Of a stretch of 6,184 bases of DNA, positions 1-5,032 are shown piece by piece. A model generated the notes under the pieces. That model worked only from the letters and a program-made list of their open reading frames with translations, had not been told where the DNA came from and searched no databases. The DNA is taken from contig NZ_RQHT01000004.1 of assembly GCF_004770905.1 (NCBI RefSeq), positions 1 to 6,184 of the forward strand. The letters run 5' to 3'. How positions within the stretch are numbered: the first letter of the stretch is position 1; each line of letters opens with the position of its first letter. The DNA comes from Leptospira bandrabouensis (GTDB taxonomy: Bacteria > Spirochaetota > Leptospiria > Leptospirales > Leptospiraceae). A program made the position numbers and the translations under genes.

Positions 1-106
1 GGGACTGGCATGTAGCTTGCGTATGCGAGCGAATGCCAGAAGGGAAATGTGGCGCAGCCCAAGCGAGGCCGTAGTGCCGAAGCGCAGTGAGTAGCCGCTG
101 TTATGC
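1..106 (-). repeat. attC-like structured element, copy R0 (left part cut off)
   Basis: This is the right-hand portion of the element family; the window starts inside its second internal hairpin. Visible parts are hairpin B (CTGGCAT pairing with ATGCCAG, and GCTTGC pairing with GCGAGC through one T-G pair), the conserved AGGGAAATGT strand of helix P2, hairpin D (GGC-GCA-GCC), hairpin E (GGC...GCC), the variable strand TGAGTAGC of helix P1 (87-94), and the terminal box GTTATGC (100-106). The missing left arm should carry roughly GCTACTCA. Under the cassette model this is the attC of the 114-aa-protein cassette. Membership of the family is clear; the attC function is inferred. Confidence 0.8.
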
Positions 107-397
107 GTAGTGCCAAATGATCGTAATTAAACTATAGAAAATCAGGACTGAGTATAATGTTTTTTTAATATATTGCTTCAGAAATTAATCTTCCCATTTA
201 AATTTAAGGTTAATAAGTGTGGTTTGAATTTACTATAAGTTATAAAAACTGTAAACAATAAGATCTGATTTGTTATTTTCAATCGAGCTATTAATTAAAG
301 CATCATTTCAATCCGCCAACATATATGTATAGACAGCTATAGCTTTTATGGATGAGGCGTATATTTGATACAAAGAAATAAACTAAGTGATTGAGGC
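107..397. other. Gene-free stretch between R0 and the 114-aa gene
   Basis: About 290 bp of AT-rich sequence lies between the stop of the 114-aa gene and R0. I see no convincing reading frame, RNA gene or strong hairpin. The first bases (111-117) form the cassette-end match to the left of R1. In the other cassettes the stop codon lies about 10-35 bp from the attC-like element, so a tail this long is unusual here. It may be a decayed second gene or an untranslated RNA region. Confidence 0.5.
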
Positions 398-742
398 TTA
401 TTCTAAACCTGAAAAATAAGAAGTTTGTTTCTCAAGTCCTCTTTGTTTTCGCCATCGTTCAAAGACAACTTTTAGTTCAGCTTCGGAAATTGAAATCCAT
501 TCGTTCCAGTTTTTTTCACAACCATGTGGAAAACCAAGAAGATTGTTGAAGCAGTTGTTGATTGCTAAAGAAACTGTTTCCTCAGGTAAAGAGTTTTTTG
601 GCCAATTCGCTGCAACTTGTGAGAATTCTTCAAATGTAACGCCAAAGATGATAGAAAATTCCCAATTATCTTTGAAAAAAGGACCATTTGCGGTTGCATG
701 AAGTATTTCGCGTATGATGGAAATATCTTTTTCTTGGAGCAT
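398..742 (-). CDS. Conserved-looking hypothetical protein, 114 aa
   Basis: I do not recognise a named family. The protein is a soluble, probably globular alpha/beta protein without a signal peptide or membrane segment. It is rich in aromatic residues: NWEFSIIFG at about 26-34, the WP at 47-48, an AINNCFNNLLGFPHG stretch at about 60-74, and an amphipathic C-terminal helix ending VFERWRKQRG. The Trp/Phe-rich look and small size recall bacterial immunity-type proteins, but that is only an impression. The ATG at 742 is preceded by a good Shine-Dalgarno (AAAGGGA on the minus strand, about 751-757). It is the only gene of its cassette. Only about 45 bp separates the start from element R1, and I see no clear promoter there, so it may rely on read-through or on a promoter in R1. 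Confidence 0.8.
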   Translation of the reverse strand: MLQEKDISIIREILHATANGPFFKDNWEFSIIFGVTFEEFSQVAANWPKNSLPEETVSLAINNCFNNLLGFPHGCEKNWNEWISISEAELKVVFERWRKQRGLEKQTSYFSGLE

Positions 743-788
743 TTAAGTATTCCCTTTAAATTACTTTTTGGTTTTATTTTGGCATTCC

Positions 789-952
789 GCATAACGAACT
801 AGGCTAATCGACGTTCCTCGTAGCTGAGCCTCTGAAGGAGGCGTTAGCGTCGGCGCGCCTTCTTGCGAAGCAAGAAGCGTGACGGAGAGGAATGTGGCGT
901 AGCCCAAACGAGGCCGCAAGTGCCGAAGTGCAGCGATTCGTCGCTGTTATAC
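789..952 (-). repeat. attC-like structured element, copy R1
   Basis: Complete copy, 164 bp, with end boxes GCATAAC (789-795) and GTTATAC (946-952). The right box is unusual: it matches the left box of R2 (GTATAAC, 2730-2736), at the far end of the same cassette, rather than its own left box. Helix P1 is GCTAATCG (803-810) with CGATTCGT (934-941), with one mismatch and one G-T pair, so it is the weakest P1 of the set. Helix P2 is ACGTTCCTC with GAGGAATGT. Hairpin A uses GCT/AGC and GCCTC/GAGGC where other copies use CCCT/AGGG and GTCCC/GGGAC, so both helices change together. Hairpin B has an 8-bp stem CTTCTTGC/GCAAGAAG. This is the proposed attC of the TIGR04255 cassette. Confidence 0.85.
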
Positions 953-962
953 GAAGTGTGCT

Positions 963-1559
963 TTACCGAGATACTTTTTCTTGTATTCTAGAGAAATGAA
1001 TCGATAATTTGAAGAGTAGTAGGTAGAATCCATAATTCGATAAAGTGAATCTTTTTGTAAAAGCACTTTTGTCTACAAAATAATCTTGTGGTAGGCTAAT
1101 AATGAAATCTAAGAAGGCTATGTGATCTTCCTCCAATCCATTTCCTTGAGGTAGGTAAAAGAATTGAGTTATGTGCTGTTTTTTTGCTGAATGTAAATGA
1201 CCATTGATTCTTTCTTTGTCAATTCCGTCTTCTTCAAGTAACGCTTTATATTTACTTACGCTAGTAATAGGCGCATACATTACTCTTGAATTGTATACTT
1301 TTTCATTATCTGGACTAATATCACAAGAATTAGATATGATAATTCCAGATCCTATTTTTTGCTCAGGGTTTGGTAAATTATAAATTAATAATTCATTGAG
1401 TCCATCACCTTGTAATATATCCGTAAAAGAGTTTGAGTTTATATATAACCGTGAATCAATGTTTTCTGGAAACATTTTGATTTCATCAATTAAAGATTTA
1501 ACAGAATCAGATGATAAATATTTAGGGAGGTATATATCTAAATCATCTGAATGATTCAT
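963..1559 (-). CDS. Uncharacterised protein, 198 aa, third gene of TIGR04255 operon
   Basis: No named family is recognised with confidence. The N-terminal third is acidic with helical stretches. A likely beta-strand segment GIIISNSCDIS (about 72-82) is followed by a YAPI motif (95-98), then a helical segment and a more hydrophobic C-terminus (FYLLLFKLSIHF, about 178-189) that looks amphipathic rather than clearly membrane-spanning. The stop codon almost touches element R1, so the gene fills the end of the cassette. The ATG at 1559 lies 9 bases after the stop of the small membrane-protein gene and has no strong Shine-Dalgarno, so translation is probably coupled. Operon position suggests it works with the other two products; the role is unknown. 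Confidence 0.75.
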   Translation of the reverse strand: MNHSDDLDIYLPKYLSSDSVKSLIDEIKMFPENIDSRLYINSNSFTDILQGDGLNELLIYNLPNPEQKIGSGIIISNSCDISPDNEKVYNSRVMYAPITSVSKYKALLEEDGIDKERINGHLHSAKKQHITQFFYLPQGNGLEEDHIAFLDFIISLPQDYFVDKSAFTKRFTLSNYGFYLLLFKLSIHFSRIQEKVSR

Positions 1560-1568
1560 TGTATTTGT

Positions 1569-1889
1569 TCAAAATAGATCGAGAAATCTTTTATTAAGTA
1601 TATCTGAAATATCCTTATCGATATTTTTTGAATTTTCAGAAAGATTTGTTGCAAGTTGAACTAACGACTCTTTAAATTCTTGATCAGTAAAAACAGATGG
1701 CGTAATCTTATGTAAAGATCGTGAAGTATTCTGATCGCTAGGTATTGTGTAACTCGGCATACTAATAGACTTTTGTCCAGGATATTCTGTTTGCTGGTTT
1801 AAGTCGTTGTATATAAATGGCGACACAACCAAAATTATCGAAGCAGTGGTTAATAACGAAGGACTGTTTATTCTTGTGATTGATTCCAT
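1569..1889 (-). CDS. Small single-pass membrane protein, 106 aa
   Basis: One hydrophobic segment near the N-terminus (about 12-28, LLTTASIILVVSPFIY) is followed by a polar tail of about 78 residues, rich in Ser/Thr and Pro at first and helical at the end (FKESLVQLATNLSENSKNIDKDISDILNKRF). This reads as a membrane anchor with a soluble tail, or less likely an uncleaved signal; no lipobox is visible. The ATG at 1889 is one base after the TAA of the TIGR04255 gene (TAA-A-ATG), which implies translational coupling and the same operon. No homologous family is recognised. It plausibly tethers its two partners to the membrane, which is inference from context only. Confidence 0.7.
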   Translation of the reverse strand: MESITRINSPSLLTTASIILVVSPFIYNDLNQQTEYPGQKSISMPSYTIPSDQNTSRSLHKITPSVFTDQEFKESLVQLATNLSENSKNIDKDISDILNKRFLDLF

Positions 1890-1890
1890 T

Positions 1891-2634
1891 TTAATCTTGA
1901 TACTCTGGATTATGTTTTTTAATTAAATCATCGGAAAGTAATGAAAAAAATAATTCTTTTTCTGCTTCGTGAGTTCTGGTTAGAAGACCCATTAATTTCT
2001 CAGTATCATTTTTTATCAAATTTGGATTATTTATGAAACTATCTATATCAATAACTGACCCTAATTTGTTTTCCAACGATGCATTTTTATTTATAGAAAC
2101 AGTTGCGTTTTCATAAATTCTAAGAGTTAAGCCTATGTCCTGCTTCGTATAATTTAAAATAATGTTATGGGCGAAAGGTTGAAGATCAAAATTATTGAAA
2201 TTAACCGATAAATTAGACTCTTTTAATATAGTTTTAGTTTCGAAATAATTAATGTATCTTATACCAACTCTTTGAACATTCTCAATTATATCTAGCTTTA
2301 ATATTTCACTAATTAATTCATGAATTCTACTTGAAAATGCCGTCCATCCAATGTATTTCTCTGTGCTGTGGAAACTTAATGAACGTGGTCCTATTTGAAT
2401 AAATATATCATCGAAATTTAACTTATACAATGGAGCATATAAAAGATTAGAATCAGACTTTCTTATTTGTTCAGGAATTTGGAGAGTTTGGAGATTTTCA
2501 AAATTTGTAAACCTATCCTTGAAATGTCCATAAATTGACCCGAAAACTGCTTCTTCAGGTATTTTGGATGTAAAGCGTAATTCGGAAATTGATTCTAGGA
2601 TACAATCTGGTGTAATTTTTGATGGAATTTTCAT
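1891..2634 (-). CDS. TIGR04255 family protein, 247 aa
   Basis: The sequence matches my recollection of the TIGR04255 family, a sporadically distributed bacterial family of about 250 aa with no established biochemical function. Diagnostic parts in order are an N-terminal segment with EEAVFGSIYGHFKDRF (about 27-42), LLYAPLYKL (64-72), the highly typical IQIGPRSLSFHS (79-90), YIGWTAF (94-100) and VQRVGIRYINYF (120-131). Length is about normal, so the gene looks intact. No membrane segment or signal peptide is visible. It is the first gene of a three-gene operon that also holds a small membrane protein and a 198-aa unknown. The ATG at 2634 is preceded by a modest GGAAA. Family assignment is fairly sure; function is unknown. 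Confidence 0.82.
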   Translation of the reverse strand: MKIPSKITPDCILESISELRFTSKIPEEAVFGSIYGHFKDRFTNFENLQTLQIPEQIRKSDSNLLYAPLYKLNFDDIFIQIGPRSLSFHSTEKYIGWTAFSSRIHELISEILKLDIIENVQRVGIRYINYFETKTILKESNLSVNFNNFDLQPFAHNIILNYTKQDIGLTLRIYENATVSINKNASLENKLGSVIDIDSFINNPNLIKNDTEKLMGLLTRTHEAEKELFFSLLSDDLIKKHNPEYQD

Positions 2635-2660
2635 TTTCCGAATCTTTCTAAGTCGACATT

Positions 2661-2689
2661 AGTATAAAGTAACTCATTTTGTAAACCAA
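2661..2689 (-). promoter_or_regulatory. Possible promoter of the TIGR04255 operon
   Basis: On the minus strand, TTGGTT (2684-2689) and TATACT (2661-2666) are separated by 17 bp, resembling a sigma-70 promoter with a good -10 and a weak -35. It lies inside the cassette, about 27 bp upstream of the ATG at 2634, so this cassette may carry its own promoter. It was found by eye in very AT-rich DNA, where chance matches are common. Confidence 0.35.
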
Positions 2690-2729
2690 AAAGAGACATA
2701 ATTTACTTAATATATGATTAGCACATTTC

Positions 2730-2891
2730 GTATAACGAACTAGACTTTCCGAAGTTGTCCGACCCTGAGTCCCGAAGGGACGTTAGGGACTGGCATGTAG
2801 CTTGCGTAAGCAAGGTGAATGCCAGGAGGACAATTTGGCGTAGCCCGAGCGAGGCCTTGTGCCGAAGCGTAGCGGAAAGTCGCTGTTATGC
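2730..2891 (-). repeat. attC-like structured element, copy R2
   Basis: Complete copy, 162 bp, with end boxes GTATAAC (2730-2736) and GTTATGC (2885-2891). Helix P1 is ACTTTCCG (2744-2751) with CGGAAAGT (2873-2880), perfectly complementary and different from every other copy. Helix P2 (AAGTTGTCC/GGACAATTT) also has a private sequence yet stays paired apart from the shared G-T. Hairpin A is CCCT-GA-GTCCC, loop GAA, then GGGAC-GTT-AGGG. Hairpin B is CTGGCAT/ATGCCAG with inner CTTGC-GTAA-GCAAG. Hairpins D and E are GGC-GTA-GCC and GGC-CTTGT-GCC. This is the proposed attC of the solenoid/membrane-protein cassette. Confidence 0.88.
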
Positions 2892-4076
2892 GAAGGTTGG
2901 AATTTCTAATTAATTTTTCTATATCCGAGATTTTTCTTAATAGCTAAAAAGAAAGAAAAGGAAGAATAATAGAAAATTATACTCATTATACCTAAGATGA
3001 TTTTAGTAAATGAGATATTATGAAAATTTAGAGATAGTTTGAAATCCTTTAATAGTATTTCTTTAGTGAATTCCAGAGGTCTAAAAATATAGCTTATTTC
3101 TAAATTAAAATTATTTATATTTTGGCTTTGGCAGAATGCTTGAAATATTAGAAAACATATTATTATTCCTAGGAAAGGATATTGATAATTATAATAATAT
3201 TCGGTATAATTATATAAAAAATTTGTAGCAAAATTCCTTTTTGAATCAATAAAAGCATAGATTCTTTCTAAATTTCTTTTAAAAAAGTCTGAATCATTTA
3301 ATGTATTTAAATATCTGAGAGAGGACAAAATTTGGCTATATGAAATGTTTGATGTATGTCGGTTTTCGATTAAATTTCGAAGTATAATTTTTGATTCCTT
3401 TGAAAATATTAGATCACAATCCTTGACATCAATTTTAGTTTTGCTTTTATTCAAAATTATTGGAAAGGCGAAGGAGCAATTTGTTATTTCAGCACTTTCT
3501 GTATATATTTTTAAAATCGAAGTTTTTATATTTTCTAAGTTAGTTACGTTCTGGTTTTCCGATTCAATGAATATTAAATCTGTTTCTAGATTTGAAAATG
3601 TATGTTTTACTTTAAAGGATTGGTTATTCGATATTTTTCTAAATAGATTTATGTAAGCATGTAAAATTTTGGAATTTTTGATTTCTAAATATATTGTTCC
3701 TTCTTCTTTTATTTTTTGATTTATCCTTATTTCTTTTATATTTGAGTTTTCTATGTATATTGATTTAACTTTATTATTCTCGATATAGTCATCGAAATCA
3801 ATATTTTCTAGTTTTTGGTTAATAATCCTAATTGATAGTTCATCTGGTGTAACTGAATCCTTTATTTTATTTATATTGTGGATATTCGGATTTATCTTTA
3901 TAATCTTGCTTTTGGAAATTAAGATATAATTGTTAACTAATTTACCAATTTCGTCTACATGAATGAAATCAATTTCCTTTAATCTGCTTCCATAAATTTC
4001 TTGAAGCAAAGATTTAAGATCATGATTTATTATTTTTTTTGTGTTAATGTATATCATTTTTCCAACTTTCGCATGA
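2736..4076 (-). mobile_element. Gene cassette 3: solenoid/membrane protein plus R2
   Basis: This is the unit between the putative crossovers in the left boxes of R2 and R3. The ends are complementary: GAAGGTTGGAA right of R2 (from 2892) against TTCCAACTTTC left of R3 (to 4070). The single gene fills nearly the whole cassette, with 12-14 bp on either side, like the compact promoterless cassettes of classical integrons. Confidence 0.6.
2906..4057 (-). CDS. Solenoid-like protein with two C-terminal membrane segments, 383 aa
   Basis: No named family is recognised. Residues of about 75-220 alternate short hydrophobic strands with polar turns (IDFDDYIE, SIYIENSNIKEIRI, TIYLEIKNSKI, KIDVKDCDLIF), suggesting an irregular right-handed beta-solenoid as in pentapeptide-type or leucine-rich proteins, though without a strict period. 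Residues 225-280 look helical. Two hydrophobic segments follow, at about 293-309 and 351-373, with a basic tail (KKNLGYRK). A sensor domain joined to a membrane-spanning effector is one possible reading, not shown. Composition is extreme in Ile, Asn and Lys, and the DNA is more AT-rich than its neighbours, suggesting separate origin. The ATG at 4057 has a modest GGA only a few bases upstream and lies 14 bp from R3, so there is no room for a cassette-borne promoter. Confidence 0.78.
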   Translation of the reverse strand: MIYINTKKIINHDLKSLLQEIYGSRLKEIDFIHVDEIGKLVNNYILISKSKIIKINPNIHNINKIKDSVTPDELSIRIINQKLENIDFDDYIENNKVKSIYIENSNIKEIRINQKIKEEGTIYLEIKNSKILHAYINLFRKISNNQSFKVKHTFSNLETDLIFIESENQNVTNLENIKTSILKIYTESAEITNCSFAFPIILNKSKTKIDVKDCDLIFSKESKIILRNLIENRHTSNISYSQILSSLRYLNTLNDSDFFKRNLERIYAFIDSKRNFATNFLYNYTEYYYNYQYPFLGIIICFLIFQAFCQSQNINNFNLEISYIFRPLEFTKEILLKDFKLSLNFHNISFTKIILGIMSIIFYYSSFSFFLAIKKNLGYRKIN

Positions 4077-4236
4077 CGAACTAGTGTAAACGACGTTCCC
4101 CGACCCTGAGTCCCGGTAACGGGACGTTAGGGACTGGAACGACGCTTGCGCAAGCAAGAGGAGTGCCAGAGGGGAATGTGTCGGAGACCAAACGAGGGCG
4201 TAAGTCCCGAAGTGCAGCGTTTACATGCTGTTATGC
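4071..4236 (-). repeat. attC-like structured element, copy R3
   Basis: Complete copy, 166 bp, with end boxes GCATGAC (4071-4077) and GTTATGC (4230-4236). The left box, read on the cassette strand, is GTCATGC, so the normally invariant GTT core is broken. Helix P1 is TGTAAACG (4085-4092) with CGTTTACA (4218-4225), perfectly paired. Helix P2 is ACGTTCCCC/GGGGAATGT. Hairpin A is GTCCCG-GTAA-CGGGAC and hairpin B carries CTTGC-GCAA-GCAAG, both with GNRA-type loops. Hairpins D and E are GTC-GGA-GAC and GGG-CGTAAGT-CCC, where R0, R1, R2 and R5 have GGC/GCC in both. R4 shares this subtype. This is the proposed attC of the VapBC cassette. Confidence 0.88.
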
Positions 4237-4249
4237 GACGTTGCGGGGA

Positions 4250-4265
4250 GCGACACGGATGTCGC
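4250..4265. repeat. CGGA-loop hairpin downstream of vapC
   Basis: Perfect 6-bp stem GCGACA/TGTCGC closed by the tetraloop CGGA, lying between the vapC stop and R3. Read on the coding strand the loop is TCCG, of UNCG form. There is no T-tract after it, so it is not a classical terminator. It is one of four similar hairpins at the ends of the two toxin-antitoxin cassettes. Confidence 0.6.
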
Positions 4266-4269
4266 AATC

Positions 4270-4686
4270 TTAGCTAAGTTCCTCTTTGATTCTTAAATAT
4301 TCATCAGGCGTAATGATTTTTAAACCTTTTATTTTTTCAAGAGTAAGAAGATCCTTATCACCAGTTATAAGAAAATCTACATTTGCAGAAAAAGCAGTTT
4401 CTAAAATATGAAAATCATCTCTGTCTCTTAAATTTAAATAATCTTTCAGAGGTTTATTTTTAATAATAGTAGTTACATTTCTGATTTCTTCAATAGTGAA
4501 CTGAATAAAATCATTAGGAAGTTTAAACTTAGGTTTAGTTAAAGTTTCTTCAATCTCATCGAGTATTTCATTTGAAATATAGCCAACAAAAGCCTCGTCG
4601 ATTAAATCTTGTAGAACTAGTTTAGGTTTTCCATTAAATAGAATCGCAGAAATGTAAATGTTGGTATCTAAGAGGACTTTAAACAT
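4270..4686 (-). CDS. vapC: Putative PIN-domain toxin (VapC-like, COG1569/TIGR00305 type), 138 aa
   Basis: Predicted PIN-domain ribonuclease, the toxin of a type II toxin-antitoxin pair. PIN toxins are Mg-dependent nucleases that cut RNA, classically tRNA or rRNA, to stop growth; the substrate here is unknown. The first acid is in the N-terminal strand VLLDTNIYISA (Asp7, with Asn9). Glu40 is in SNEILDEIE. The third cluster is LRDRDDFHILETA (Asp88/Asp91, Glu96), and Asp110 is in FLITGDKDLL, followed by a typical C-terminal IITPDEYL. All expected catalytic acids are present and length is normal for this subfamily, so the toxin looks intact. Its ATG overlaps the antitoxin stop (TAATG), coupling toxin synthesis to the antitoxin. 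The symbol is used in the broad sense; strictly this is the 'putative toxin, PIN family' branch. Confidence 0.88.
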   Translation of the reverse strand: MFKVLLDTNIYISAILFNGKPKLVLQDLIDEAFVGYISNEILDEIEETLTKPKFKLPNDFIQFTIEEIRNVTTIIKNKPLKDYLNLRDRDDFHILETAFSANVDFLITGDKDLLTLEKIKGLKIITPDEYLRIKEELS

Positions 4687-4931
4687 TAAGAAGCTTTTTT
4701 ATTTCTTCTAACGGCTTTAATTTCTCCAAAAATATCCGCTTCTGTAAGATTTGAATTTCCTGTTGATTTAGAGCCAAAATCAAAGATAGCTTGCCACTTA
4801 GATTTTTTCTCAATGTAAGTCCTTGCTGCTTCACGAATCAGTTCAGATCTGGATCTATGTTCTCTTTTTGCAATTTTATCAATTTCTTTTAAAAGTGCTT
4901 TTTCGAAAGAGATATTAACTGTCTGATTCAT
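4686..4931 (-). CDS. vapB: Ribbon-helix-helix (CopG/VapB-like) antitoxin, 81 aa
   Basis: Predicted DNA-binding antitoxin. The N-terminal half has the ribbon-helix-helix pattern: strand QTVNISF (3-9), helix ALLKEIDKIAKREH (12-25), the turn residues RSRSE (26-30) and helix LIREAARTYIEKK (31-43). Pairs of such chains form the DNA-binding ribbon and bind palindromic operators. The C-terminal half (about 44-81) is polar and probably disordered until it wraps the PIN toxin, which is usual for this class. The ATG at 4929-4931 gives a strand-first protein, as expected. A 21-bp perfect palindrome lies 11 bp upstream and overlaps the promoter, fitting repression by the antitoxin-toxin complex. The gene overlaps the toxin by one base. 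Confidence 0.85.
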   Translation of the reverse strand: MNQTVNISFEKALLKEIDKIAKREHRSRSELIREAARTYIEKKSKWQAIFDFGSKSTGNSNLTEADIFGEIKAVRRNKKAS

Positions 4932-4939
4932 ATATTTCC

Positions 4940-4968
4940 AGAATATACAAGACTTGTATATTTGTCAA
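4940..4968 (-). promoter_or_regulatory. Promoter of the VapBC-type operon
   Basis: On the minus strand a perfect -35 hexamer TTGACA (4963-4968) is followed after 17 bp by TATTCT (4940-4945); a TATATT (4942-4947) at 15 bp is an alternative -10. Transcription would begin at about 4933-4935, only a few bases before the ATG at 4931, so the mRNA would be leaderless or nearly so. The operator palindrome covers the spacer and -10. Confidence 0.7.
4942..4962. promoter_or_regulatory. 21-bp palindromic operator of the VapBC-type operon
   Basis: AATATACAAG, one central A, then CTTGTATATT form a perfect inverted repeat with 10-bp arms. It sits between the -35 and the antitoxin start, overlapping the -10. 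Ribbon-helix-helix antitoxins bind such palindromes with their toxin to repress their own operon. The palindrome is seen directly; the binding is inferred. Confidence 0.75.
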
Positions 4969-4995
4969 ATTGCTTTTTTTTAGATTTCTTACAAA

Positions 4996-5013
4996 CGCCA
5001 CACGGATGTGGCG
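4996..5013. repeat. CGGA-loop hairpin upstream of vapB
   Basis: Perfect 7-bp stem CGCCACA/TGTGGCG with tetraloop CGGA, between the promoter of the VapBC-type operon and R4. It resembles the hairpin at the other end of this cassette (4250-4265) in loop and in the ACGGAT context. The sequence after it shows no T-tract on the coding strand, so a terminator role is not supported. Confidence 0.6.
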
Positions 5014-5032
5014 ATTCTTCCCCGCAATGTTC

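Larger units (their letters stand above)
1..794 (-). mobile_element. Gene cassette 1 (partial): 114-aa protein plus R0
   Basis: This is the unit from the putative crossover point in the left box of R1 (after base 794) to beyond the window start. The cassette ends are complementary: TGCCAAA just right of R0 (111-117) matches TTTGGCA just left of R1. It holds one gene (398-742) and a long noncoding tail before its attC. The boundaries follow the integron rule of cutting between G and TT of the GTT core and are inferred. Confidence 0.55.
795..2735 (-). mobile_element. Gene cassette 2: TIGR04255 three-gene module plus R1
   Basis: This is the unit from the putative crossover in the left box of R2 to that in the left box of R1. 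Its two ends share GTTATACGAARTGTGCT read inward (right of R1 at 946-962; reverse complement left of R2 at about 2720-2736), including the rare A in the core box. This is the clearest sign that the boundaries are real. It contains three closely spaced minus-strand genes, which is large for a cassette. Boundaries are inferred from the integron model. Confidence 0.6.

Noticed and set aside
565..792. Open frame of 75 aa on the minus strand
   Set aside because: It overlaps the better-supported 114-aa gene in another frame, has basic low-complexity content, and its start lies in the cassette end next to R1.
789..952. The repeats as a MITE or insertion-sequence remnant
   Set aside because: No target duplications are visible; complementarity outside the boxes is between the two ends of a gene unit rather than around each repeat; orientation is constant relative to the genes. 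This fits attC sites better, though it is not excluded.
2730..2891. A known RNA gene (tRNA, rRNA, tmRNA or RNase P)
   Set aside because: The fold is rich in hairpins but has no TPsiC-like arm, rRNA signature or tmRNA-like features, and it occurs six times with changing stems.
3345..3656. Open frame of 103 aa on the plus strand
   Set aside because: It is antisense to the 383-aa membrane protein gene, hydrophobic by virtue of the opposite strand, and points against every other gene.
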